Source: Gemmiger sp. An120
Lineage (GTDB): Bacteria > Bacillota > Clostridia > Oscillospirales > Ruminococcaceae
Assembly (NCBI RefSeq): GCF_002160955.1
Contig: NZ_NFLN01000001.1
Coordinates: 310,001-374,000, forward strand
DNA length: 64,000 nt
Direction of reading: 5' to 3'
Positions within the stretch are counted from its first letter, which is position 1, and each line of letters begins with the position of its first letter. The position numbers were made by a program, and so were the translations under genes. Shown one piece after another: positions 1-7,111 of the stretch. The notes below the pieces were generated by a model, which did not search any database, had not been told where the DNA came from, and saw only the letters and a list, made by a program, of their open reading frames with translations.

Positions 1-1
1 A

Positions 2-988
2 GACCCGCTGTTCAACGCAGTGCTTGCCCTGTATTGCCTGTTCCTGTACGATACCGCCCGCTGCCATGGGGAGAACCTGCGCCGGCGCGGCCCGGCAGTA
101 CGGCTGGCAGTGCTGACCTTGCTGCTTTGTTTTCTGCGGGGCAACGGCTGGCCTATCGCCGCGGTAGTTTCCTTGGTGCTGTTTGCCGCTTTCAAGCCCG
201 CCCGCCACAGGGTTCTGACCGTACTGCTGCCTATGCTGATTGCAATCAAGCTGATTACGGGCCCTGTGTATTCCGCACTGGGGCTGCAAAGCCGCCTTAC
301 CGCCGAAGCCTGGGCCATTCCCCTGCAGCAGCTGGGGGCCGTGGCAGCTTCGGAACCGGAGGCCTTCACCGAACACAATGCGCTGAGCATCGAGAATATC
401 ATCCCGGTATCGGCCCTGGGGCAGGCCTATTCGCCGGTCACGGTGGACCCCATCAAGGCAAGCCCGGACTTCAACATCGGTTACTTTGGAAGCTGGCAGG
501 CCAAGCTGGATCTGCTGCAAAGCTGGCTGCGGCTGCTGCCCAGCCAGTGGCGGATCTATCTCCGTGCCTGGGCCGCCGAGGTAATGGGCTATATTAACCC
601 GCGGTTTGACGGGGGCAGTTATTCCTTCCCCTATGAGGACAGCAATGGCGCCTACGGCATCACCAGCAAAGACCTGGTGCTCTGGCTTACCGGCTGGAAC
701 GGCCTGCGGGACGAACTGGAGGCGCGGGCAACCTTCCCGCCGCCGGCCCTTGTGATTTTCGGCGTAATCCTGTGCGGGATCATCCTGGCGCTGCGGCGCC
801 AGACCCGGCTGCTTCTGGCGTATTTGCCCATGTATCTGGTGTGGGTGGGCCTGCTGCTGGGGGCGCCCAGCTACATCCAACTGCGCTATGTGCTGGTTTT
901 TGCGTTCCTGCTTCCGGCGGCGGTATTCATGGCTTTGGCGGGCGGCGCGAAAGAGGGTATTGACGAAGCTGCCGTATCCAGTGTATAA
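2..988 (+). CDS. polytopic membrane protein, 5'-truncated (DUF6020-like)
   Basis: The reading frame is open from the first bases of the window, so the N-terminus is missing; 328 residues remain. Visible are several hydrophobic stretches (about residues 30-45, 50-75, 250-270 and 275-315), a short loop with FLRGNGWPI, and a large polar, probably extracytoplasmic, segment between about residues 95 and 240. The layout resembles GT-C-type or DUF6020 membrane proteins found in Firmicutes, but I see no decisive catalytic motif, so the family is a guess and the function unknown. The gene ends where the promoter of the SCIFF peptide gene begins. Confidence 0.6.
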   Translation, partial: DPLFNAVLALYCLFLYDTARCHGENLRRRGPAVRLAVLTLLLCFLRGNGWPIAAVVSLVLFAAFKPARHRVLTVLLPMLIAIKLITGPVYSALGLQSRLTAEAWAIPLQQLGAVAASEPEAFTEHNALSIENIIPVSALGQAYSPVTVDPIKASPDFNIGYFGSWQAKLDLLQSWLRLLPSQWRIYLRAWAAEVMGYINPRFDGGSYSFPYEDSNGAYGITSKDLVLWLTGWNGLRDELEARATFPPPALVIFGVILCGIILALRRQTRLLLAYLPMYLVWVGLLLGAPSYIQLRYVLVFAFLLPAAVFMALAGGAKEGIDEAAVSSV

Positions 989-989
989 T
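960..989 (+). promoter_or_regulatory. sigma-70-type promoter for the SCIFF peptide gene
   Basis: TTGACG at 960-965 and a perfect TATAAT at 984-989, 18 bp apart, overlap the end of the upstream membrane protein gene. They give the SCIFF gene its own strong start about 75 bp before its ATG. Confidence 0.65.
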
Positions 990-1066
990 AATCAAAAATT
1001 CCCAATGCGCTGCACCGGGCGTTTGCCTGGCCGCAGACGTATGGTTTTGGAAAGGGGTACGCATCA

Positions 1067-1216
1067 ATGAACCGTATTCAGACTCTCGAGACCCGTGACC
1101 TGGCCCAGAGCGTGCAGAACGGCGGCTGTGGCGAATGCCAGACTTCCTGCCAGTCTGCCTGCAAGACCTCCTGCGGTGTTGCCAACCAGATGTGCGAGCA
1201 TAAGAACGAAAAGTAA
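1067..1216 (+). CDS. scfA: SCIFF ribosomal peptide precursor (six cysteines in forty-five residues)
   Basis: This 49-residue ORF has cysteines at 21, 24, 28, 32, 36 and 43, including the block CQTSCQSACKTSC, which is the signature of the SCIFF family (TIGR03973). SCIFF peptides are near-universal in Clostridia and are substrates of a dedicated radical SAM enzyme that forms Cys-Thr thioether links; Thr26 and Thr34 sit in the conserved block. The N-terminal half (residues 1-20) is the expected leader. A GGGG-type ribosome binding site (about 1050-1057) precedes the ATG. The gene is followed by a terminator and then the maturase, the standard arrangement. The biological role of mature SCIFF is not established. 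Confidence 0.95.
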   Translation: MNRIQTLETRDLAQSVQNGGCGECQTSCQSACKTSCGVANQMCEHKNEK

Positions 1217-1232
1217 GTTTCGTCCTGCAGCG

Positions 1233-1271
1233 TACCGCCTGCCGCATTGTGCGTGCGCAGGCGGTATTTTT
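1233..1271 (+). terminator. intrinsic terminator/attenuator between SCIFF peptide and maturase
   Basis: TACCGCCTGC at 1233-1242 pairs with GCAGGCGGTA at 1257-1266, and the loop holds a further CGCA/TGCG pairing. A T-rich run follows. It should stop most transcripts after the peptide gene and let a minority read into the maturase. Confidence 0.8.
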
Positions 1272-1356
1272 TGCGTTTTTCGCCGCCGCAGATTTTTTGG
1301 CGGCTTCTTATATTCATCACTTTACCCTGCCCGTCAGAGAAAGGAAATGTGGGTTC

Positions 1357-2757
1357 ATGATCCATCAGTATAAATTGAACGGCTACAACATCGTGCTGGA
1401 CGTGTACAGCGGCTCTGTGCATGTGGTGGATGAGGTAGCCTATGACATTATCGCCCTCTACCCCCAGACCCCGGAAGACGAGATCGTGCGCCGGATGCTG
1501 GAAAAGTACGGCGACCGTCCAGATGTTACCGAGCAGGACCTGCGGGATTGCATCGAGGATGTGCGCGCGCTGCAGAAAGCCGGCAAGCTCTACAGCGAAG
1601 ATGTGTACGCCGATATGGCGTTCGATTTCAAAAAGCGCAGCAACGATATCAAGGCACTGTGCCTGCATGTGGCGCATACCTGCAACCTGAACTGTGAATA
1701 CTGCTTTGCCAGCCAGGGCAAGTACCACGGCGACCGGGCCCTCATGAGCTTTGAGGTGGGCAAGCAGGCGCTGGACTTCCTGGTGGCGCATTCCGGCACC
1801 CGCCGCAACCTGGAAGTGGACTTCTTCGGCGGCGAGCCGCTGATGAACTGGCAGGTCGTCAAGGATCTGGTGGCCTACGCCCGCAGCATCGAAAAAGAAA
1901 AGAACAAGAATTTCCGCTTCACCCTGACCACCAACGGCGTGCTGGTGGACGATGAGGTGATCGAGTTCGCCAACAAAGAGATGCACAATGTGGTCATGAG
2001 TCTGGACGGCCGCAAGGAAGTCCATGACCGTCTGCGCCGCAACTATGCGGGGGAGGGCAGCTACGACAAGATCGTGCCCAAATTCCAGGAGTTTGCCCGC
2101 CGCCGCGGCAACAAGGACTACTATGTGCGGGGCACTTTCACCCACAACAACCTGGATTTCACCAACGACATCTTCCACATGGCCGACCTGGGCTTTACCG
2201 AGCTGAGCATGGAGCCGGTGGTCTGCGCCCCCGGCGAGCCCTACGCCCTGACCGAGGAAGACCTGCCCGTGCTGAAAGAGCAGTACGAGATCCTGGCCAA
2301 TGAGATGCTGCGCCGCCGCCGGGAGGGCCGTCCGTTCACCTTCTATCACTACATGATCGACCTGACCCACGGCCCCTGCATCTACAAGCGGATCGCGGGC
2401 TGCGGCAGCGGCACCGAGTACCTGGCCGTCACCCCCTGGGGTGATCTGTACCCCTGCCATCAGTTTGTGGGGGACGAGAAGTACCGGATGGGCGATGTGT
2501 GGCAGGGAGTGACCAACACCGAGCTGCGGGATGAGTTCAAACTCTGCAATGTGTACGCCCGTCCCGGCTGCAAAGACTGCTGGGCCCGGTTGTACTGCTC
2601 CGGCGGCTGCGCGGCCAACGCCTACCACGCCACCGGCAGCATCCGCGGCGTGTACGAGTACGGCTGTGAGCTGTTCCGCAAGCGGATGGAATGCGCCATC
2701 ATGCTCCAGGTTGCCCAGGCGGAGGACAAAAAAACCGCCGAAGACGCCGAAAAATGA
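1357..2757 (+). CDS. scfB: SCIFF maturase, radical SAM/SPASM thioether-forming enzyme
   Basis: 466 residues from ATG 1357, preceded by AAAGGAAA; the start MIHQYKLNGYNIVLDV matches the family, so upstream in-frame codons are not used. The N-terminal ~95 residues correspond to the peptide-recognition (RRE-like) part. The radical SAM motif CNLNCEYC has Cys109, Cys113 and Cys116, followed by the GGEPL motif. The C-terminal SPASM region carries the cysteine-rich stretches CGSGTEYLAVTPWGDLYPC and CKDC...CSGGC, which ligate auxiliary iron-sulfur clusters. It installs thioether bridges in the SCIFF peptide encoded 140 bp upstream. The family is TIGR03974. Its full length and tight linkage with scfA leave little doubt. 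Confidence 0.95.
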   Translation: MIHQYKLNGYNIVLDVYSGSVHVVDEVAYDIIALYPQTPEDEIVRRMLEKYGDRPDVTEQDLRDCIEDVRALQKAGKLYSEDVYADMAFDFKKRSNDIKALCLHVAHTCNLNCEYCFASQGKYHGDRALMSFEVGKQALDFLVAHSGTRRNLEVDFFGGEPLMNWQVVKDLVAYARSIEKEKNKNFRFTLTTNGVLVDDEVIEFANKEMHNVVMSLDGRKEVHDRLRRNYAGEGSYDKIVPKFQEFARRRGNKDYYVRGTFTHNNLDFTNDIFHMADLGFTELSMEPVVCAPGEPYALTEEDLPVLKEQYEILANEMLRRRREGRPFTFYHYMIDLTHGPCIYKRIAGCGSGTEYLAVTPWGDLYPCHQFVGDEKYRMGDVWQGVTNTELRDEFKLCNVYARPGCKDCWARLYCSGGCAANAYHATGSIRGVYEYGCELFRKRMECAIMLQVAQAEDKKTAEDAEK

Positions 2758-2763
2758 ATCCTT

Positions 2764-2795
2764 GCCGGGCCCTGTGCGGGGCCCGGCTTTTGTTT
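2764..2795 (+). terminator. intrinsic terminator after SCIFF maturase
   Basis: GCCGGGCCC (2764-2772) and GGGCCCGGC (2779-2787) form a perfect 9-bp stem with a 6-nt loop, followed by TTTTGTTT. Confidence 0.85.
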
Positions 2796-2821
2796 ACAAA
2801 CCGCGGCGGGAGCGATATAAT
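2793..2821 (+). promoter_or_regulatory. sigma-70 promoter for recD2-comF
   Basis: TTTACA (2793-2798) and perfect TATAAT (2816-2821) are separated by 17 bp, directly after the previous terminator and about 60 bp before recD2. Confidence 0.7.
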
Positions 2822-2883
2822 AAAAATAATGCTGTGCGGCGGGCACCCGCTGCACAAACCGCAAACAGAGGGGGTGGCCGGAG

Positions 2884-5085
2884 ATGGAAGAAACGCTGCA
2901 GGCGCTGCAGGGAACGGTGGCGCGGGTTATCTACGAGAACAGTGAAACCGGCTACACCGTTTTTGAACTGGCTGCCGATGGGGAACTCCACGCGGTTGCC
3001 GGAACCATCGGTGAGGTGCACGAAGGCGAATCCGTTACCGTGTACGGCACCTTTGGCGAACACAAAACCTATGGCTTTCAGTTTCAGGCGCAAAGCTGCG
3101 AAACCGCTGTGCCGCAGGACCTGACCGCTCTGCAGGTGTATCTGTCCAGCGGGGCACTGCCCTATATCGGCGCGGCCACGGCGCGCAAGATTATCGACCG
3201 GTTTGGCATGCAGACCCTGGATATAATTGCCTCCGATCCGGAACAGCTTACCTTTATCCGGGGCATTACCTCTGAAAAAGCCCGGGCCATTCAGCATGAA
3301 TTTCAGCGTATGTTCGGGGTGCGGGAGGCCATTACCTGGCTGGGCCGCTTCGGTATCTCGCCTTCCCGGGCGGTGGAGGTGTTCCGGCACCTGGGCCCTG
3401 CCACAGTGGATGCCCTGACGCAGAATCCCTACCTGCTCTGCGGGGAACCGCTGCAGATGCGTTTTACCCAGGTGGATAAGATCGCCGCCGAACTGCAGCT
3501 GGGGCAGGACAGCGAACTGCGGGTCAGTGCCGCGCTGCTGTACACCCTGCGCCTCAATGCGGGCAATGGCCATACCTGCCTGCCCCGAATCCAGCTGGTC
3601 ACCTCGGTGGCCCGATTTTTGGGGGTGGAGCCGGAACGGGTGGACCGTCAGCTTTCCCGCGCTCTGGAAGAGGATGAGGTCCGCAGCCTGCCCATGGGCG
3701 AACGGGAATTCATCTTCCTGCCGGACCTTCTCTGCGCAGAGCAGGACATCGCCGCCCGGCTGCGGGATCTGGCTGCACATCCGGCCCAGCCGCCCCGGGA
3801 CGTGGAGATCAACCTGCAGGCGCTGGAACGGGGCCAGGGATTTTCCTATGCGCCCGCCCAGCGGGAAGCCATCCGGATGGCGGTGTCCAGCCGGGTGATG
3901 GTGCTTACCGGCGGGCCGGGCACCGGCAAAACCACCACCGTCAATGCCATCATTGCGCTGCTGGAACATCAGGGCGAACGGGTGTCGCTCTGTGCCCCCA
4001 CCGGCCGGGCCGCCAAACGGCTGGAAGAACTCACCGGCCACCGGGCTTCCACCATCCACCGCCTGCTGGAGGTGGACTATACCGGCGGCGTCGTGCGGTT
4101 CATTCATAACGAAAAGAATCTGCTGCGCTGTGATGCGGTGATTCTGGACGAGATGAGTATGGTGGACGTCAAGCTGTTCCAGAGTCTGCTGGCCGCGCTG
4201 CGGGTGGGCTGCCGCATTATCATGGTAGGGGATGCCAACCAGCTGCCCAGCGTAGGGCCGGGCAATATCCTGGGAGAGGTGCTCCGGGCAGGCAGTCTTC
4301 CCACCGTCTGCCTGAATGAGATTTTCCGCCAGGCCGCCAAAAGCCTGATCGTCTCCAACGCCCACCGGATCGTGGAGGGCGAACCGTTGCTCAACGGCGG
4401 CAAGGACGATGATTTCTTCATGATCGAAGCGGACGGCGCTGCCTGCCAGCAGCTGGTGTGCGACCTGGTCTGCACCCGGCTGCCCCGCCGCTATGGCTTT
4501 GACCCGATCCGGGATATCCAGGTGCTGTGCCCCACCAAGATCGGTCCGGTGGGCACCGTGGAACTCAACAAGCAGCTGCAGCAGCGTCTCAATCCGCCCC
4601 GTCCCGGCCTGGCCCAGATCGAAACCGCCGGCCGCGTGTTCCGGGTAGGGGACAAGGTGATGCAGGTGCGCAACAACTACGATATTCCCTTTGAGCGGGA
4701 CGGCGGCGAGACCGGCGTGGGCGCCTATAACGGCGACGTGGGAATTGTGACCGCCATCGATCCGGCACAGGGGACAATGCGGGTGCAGATGGATGACCGC
4801 TGCGTTACCTATGGCCAGGAAAACCTGGCAGAACTGGAAATTGCCTATGCGGTTACCGTGCACAAAAGCCAGGGTAACGAGTTCCCGGCTGTGGTGCTGC
4901 CCACGGCGGATGTGCCGGAAAAACTGCGGTACCGCAATCTGTTCTATACCGGCGTTACCCGTGCGCGCAGTCTGTGCGTGATTCCCGGGCGCCGTGCCAT
5001 GGTGTCGGCTATGGTGGCCAACGTGCGCCAGAACATGCGCTACAGTGCACTGGGCTGGCTGCTCAGCCAGGAGATTGGCGGATGA
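2884..5085 (+). CDS. recD2: ATP-dependent 5'-3' DNA helicase RecD2/TraA type
   Basis: 733 residues, usual for RecD2. The N-terminal domain (about 1-110, OB-like) is followed by helix-hairpin-helix repeats (about 115-210), then the superfamily 1B helicase core: Walker A GGPGTGKTTT near residue 342, the DEMSMVD box near 420, GDANQLPSVGPG near 450, and the C-terminal motif with VTVHKSQGNEFPAVVLP near 657. RecD2 acts without RecBC in DNA repair and stress tolerance. The ATG at 2884 follows GGGGGTGGCCGGAG. The stop overlaps the start of the next gene, indicating coupled translation. Confidence 0.93.
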   Translation: MEETLQALQGTVARVIYENSETGYTVFELAADGELHAVAGTIGEVHEGESVTVYGTFGEHKTYGFQFQAQSCETAVPQDLTALQVYLSSGALPYIGAATARKIIDRFGMQTLDIIASDPEQLTFIRGITSEKARAIQHEFQRMFGVREAITWLGRFGISPSRAVEVFRHLGPATVDALTQNPYLLCGEPLQMRFTQVDKIAAELQLGQDSELRVSAALLYTLRLNAGNGHTCLPRIQLVTSVARFLGVEPERVDRQLSRALEEDEVRSLPMGEREFIFLPDLLCAEQDIAARLRDLAAHPAQPPRDVEINLQALERGQGFSYAPAQREAIRMAVSSRVMVLTGGPGTGKTTTVNAIIALLEHQGERVSLCAPTGRAAKRLEELTGHRASTIHRLLEVDYTGGVVRFIHNEKNLLRCDAVILDEMSMVDVKLFQSLLAALRVGCRIIMVGDANQLPSVGPGNILGEVLRAGSLPTVCLNEIFRQAAKSLIVSNAHRIVEGEPLLNGGKDDDFFMIEADGAACQQLVCDLVCTRLPRRYGFDPIRDIQVLCPTKIGPVGTVELNKQLQQRLNPPRPGLAQIETAGRVFRVGDKVMQVRNNYDIPFERDGGETGVGAYNGDVGIVTAIDPAQGTMRVQMDDRCVTYGQENLAELEIAYAVTVHKSQGNEFPAVVLPTADVPEKLRYRNLFYTGVTRARSLCVIPGRRAMVSAMVANVRQNMRYSALGWLLSQEIGG

Positions 5086-5789
5086 AGCCCGCCGTGCAGC
5101 GGATGCTGGACCTGGTGTATCCGCCGCGCTGCCCATTCTGCGGGCAGGTGCTGGGGCCTCTGACAGAGTGCCCGGACTGCGCTGCCCAGCTGCACCGGCT
5201 TGTGCTGCGTCCGCCCCATCTGCCGGAAACAGAATTCCATATCGACAACCTGGGCCGCGCCGCCGCGCTGTACCGGTATAAAGGCCTGGCACGCGGCGGG
5301 GTGCTCCGGTTCAAGAAAGGCGGCCATCCGGATGCCGCCCGCTGGTTCGGGGCGCAGATGGCGACCTTGTTCGGTTGCGATTTTGCTGCTGCCTATGGTA
5401 CAATGCAGGCAGAGCGGCTGCCGCTGGCCCCGGCGGATCTGATCGTGCCCGCACCCTCCTCCCACCGGCGGACATGGCAGCCTGCCCGTCTGCTGGCAAT
5501 CCGCCTGAGCCGGGCAACAGGGGTTCCCTGGCAGGACGTCCTGAAAAAGATGCCGGGCAGGGAACCGCAGGAGGGCCTGAACGGAAAGGACCGGCTGCGC
5601 AATGCCCGCGGGGCGGTATGTGTTGTCCGGCAGCAGCCTGTAGCCGGGCGGCGGATTTTGCTGGTGGATGACGTCATCACAACCGGCGGCACCGCGAACG
5701 AGTGTGCCCGGGTGCTGCTTCGGGCCGGGGCGCAGTCGGTGGATCTGGTCTGCATTGCGGCGTCATTCCCAGGCCGGGATGACATGTAA
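5082..5789 (+). CDS. comF: ComF family phosphoribosyltransferase-like protein
   Basis: 235 residues from ATG 5082, which overlaps the recD2 stop (ATGA). The N-terminus has a CPFC...CPDC zinc-binding pair (about residues 17-41); the C-terminus has the phosphoribosyltransferase motif ILLVDDVITTGGT (about residues 190-205). ComF proteins are cytosolic factors needed for DNA uptake in competent bacteria, and homologues are widespread in non-competent ones. Co-transcription with a DNA helicase fits a role in handling single-stranded DNA, but this is inference. Confidence 0.88.
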   Translation: MKPAVQRMLDLVYPPRCPFCGQVLGPLTECPDCAAQLHRLVLRPPHLPETEFHIDNLGRAAALYRYKGLARGGVLRFKKGGHPDAARWFGAQMATLFGCDFAAAYGTMQAERLPLAPADLIVPAPSSHRRTWQPARLLAIRLSRATGVPWQDVLKKMPGREPQEGLNGKDRLRNARGAVCVVRQQPVAGRRILLVDDVITTGGTANECARVLLRAGAQSVDLVCIAASFPGRDDM

Positions 5790-5858
5790 AACGAATCATC
5801 ACAAGCGGGTCGTCGAAGGATCCGCGTGTTTCAGAATAGAATAAAGGAGAGGCATAGT

Positions 5859-6881
5859 ATGGCGCAGAACGATATCGGGATCGATCTTGGCACTACTACC
5901 GTGATCGTGGCAGTAGAGGGGAAGGGCGTGGTGCTCAACCAGCCCAGCATTGTGGCGGTGGACCGCCGGAAAAACCAGGTGCTGGCCGTAGGGGAGCAGG
6001 CACTGGCCATGGTAGGCCGGACGCCCAGCTATATTGAGGCAATCCGTCCGCTGAAAGACGGCGTAATCTCGGATCATAAAATCACCCAGGAAATGATCGG
6101 CCGGTTTGTGAATCTGGTGTATGATTCCCGGTTTATCAAGCCCCGCGTGGCGGTGTGCGTACCGGCGGCCATCACCGGCATTGAAAGCGATGCTGTGGTG
6201 GAAGCCGTTGTGGCGGCCGGTGCCCGGCAGGTGTACCTGATCGACGAACCGCTGGCGGCGGCTCTGGGCAGCGGCGTGGATATTATGCAGCCCCGCGGCT
6301 GTATGATTATTGACATCGGCGGCGGCACCACCGATATCGCCGTGATCAGTCTGGGCGGCAAGGTGCAGTCGGCGGGTGTGGATATCGCCGGCAATACCTT
6401 TGACGACGAAATTCTGAAGTTTGTGCGCCAGAAATACAGCATTGCCATCGGCCAGCGGATGGCGGAGGAACTGAAGAAGCAGGTGGCCTGCTGCCCCTGC
6501 CTGGACTTCTCGGCCACGATGGATGTCAAAGGCCGCAGTCTGATCACCGGCCTTCCCCAGCGGGTGGCGATCCGCACCGAGGATCTGTACGAGCCGGTTA
6601 TGATGCTGGCGGAACAGATTGCCGCCGCGGCGCACCAGGTCCTGGAGCATACTCCGCCGGAACTGGCCGGCGACATCTTTGCCGATGGTGTCATGCTGAC
6701 CGGCGGTGGTGCCATGCTGCGCGGCTTGCCGGAGTATCTGTCGCAGGAACTCAAGGTGCGGGTGCACCTTTCTCCGGATACGGTCAACTGCGTGGCGCTG
6801 GGGACCGCCAAGTCCCTGGACATGGTGGACCAGCTGGAAGTAGGCTTTAAAAATGCCACCCCGCGCATCGGCCACCGCTGA
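5859..6881 (+). CDS. mreB: MreB/Mbl-family actin-like cell-shape protein
   Basis: 340 residues from ATG 5859, preceded by AAAGGAGAGG. The actin fold motifs are clear: phosphate 1 DIGIDLGTTTVIVAVEGKG, MVGRTP, LIDEPLAAALGSG, phosphate 2 DIGGGTTDIAVISLGG, the conserved VKGRSLITGLP and the C-terminal LTGGGAML. MreB proteins form membrane-bound filaments that steer the elongation machinery. No mreC or mreD is adjacent, so it is a stand-alone copy and could be a paralogue (Mbl/MreBH type). It has an unusual ACCPC cysteine cluster before the VKGR motif (about residues 208-212). Confidence 0.85.
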   Translation: MAQNDIGIDLGTTTVIVAVEGKGVVLNQPSIVAVDRRKNQVLAVGEQALAMVGRTPSYIEAIRPLKDGVISDHKITQEMIGRFVNLVYDSRFIKPRVAVCVPAAITGIESDAVVEAVVAAGARQVYLIDEPLAAALGSGVDIMQPRGCMIIDIGGGTTDIAVISLGGKVQSAGVDIAGNTFDDEILKFVRQKYSIAIGQRMAEELKKQVACCPCLDFSATMDVKGRSLITGLPQRVAIRTEDLYEPVMMLAEQIAAAAHQVLEHTPPELAGDIFADGVMLTGGGAMLRGLPEYLSQELKVRVHLSPDTVNCVALGTAKSLDMVDQLEVGFKNATPRIGHR

Positions 6882-6896
6882 TAGTCGATGCTTTTG

Positions 6897-6930
6897 AAAC
6901 GGCTTCTGCAGATGCCAGAAGCCGTTTTTT
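6897..6930 (+). terminator. intrinsic terminator after mreB
   Basis: AAACGGCTTCTG (6897-6908) pairs with CAGAAGCCGTTT (6916-6927), followed by a T run. Confidence 0.85.
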
Positions 6931-6962
6931 GTGCCGTGATGGGATGTCGGTGGGGTTATCCG

Positions 6963-6991
6963 TTGATTCCTGACGTAAAATAGTGTACAAT
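6963..6991 (+). promoter_or_regulatory. promoter for polysaccharide genes
   Basis: TTGATT (6963-6968) and TACAAT (6986-6991) with a 17-bp spacer, after the mreB terminator. Transcripts would start near 6998 and carry a ~110-nt leader. Confidence 0.55.
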
Positions 6992-7020
6992 AATACAGGA
7001 CAAAACAACGGAATCTTTGT

Positions 7021-7055
7021 GCCCTGCAGCTGCAGTACAGCAGGGCTTATTTTTT
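7021..7055 (+). terminator. leader terminator (attenuator) before polysaccharide genes
   Basis: GCCCTGC (7021-7027) pairs with GCAGGGC (7040-7046), followed by TTATTTTTT. It lies between the promoter and the first gene, so it can only act as an attenuator; some antitermination signal is expected to allow readthrough. Confidence 0.6.
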
Positions 7056-7111
7056 GCGCGGCGGAACAAATGGCAGCCGGTGGGATGCGGCCTGCCCATG
7101 GAGGAACCGAT

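Noticed and set aside
1078-2628. Minus-strand open frame opposite the SCIFF peptide and maturase
   Set aside because: It overlaps an unmistakable RiPP precursor and radical SAM gene and shows no motif of its own.
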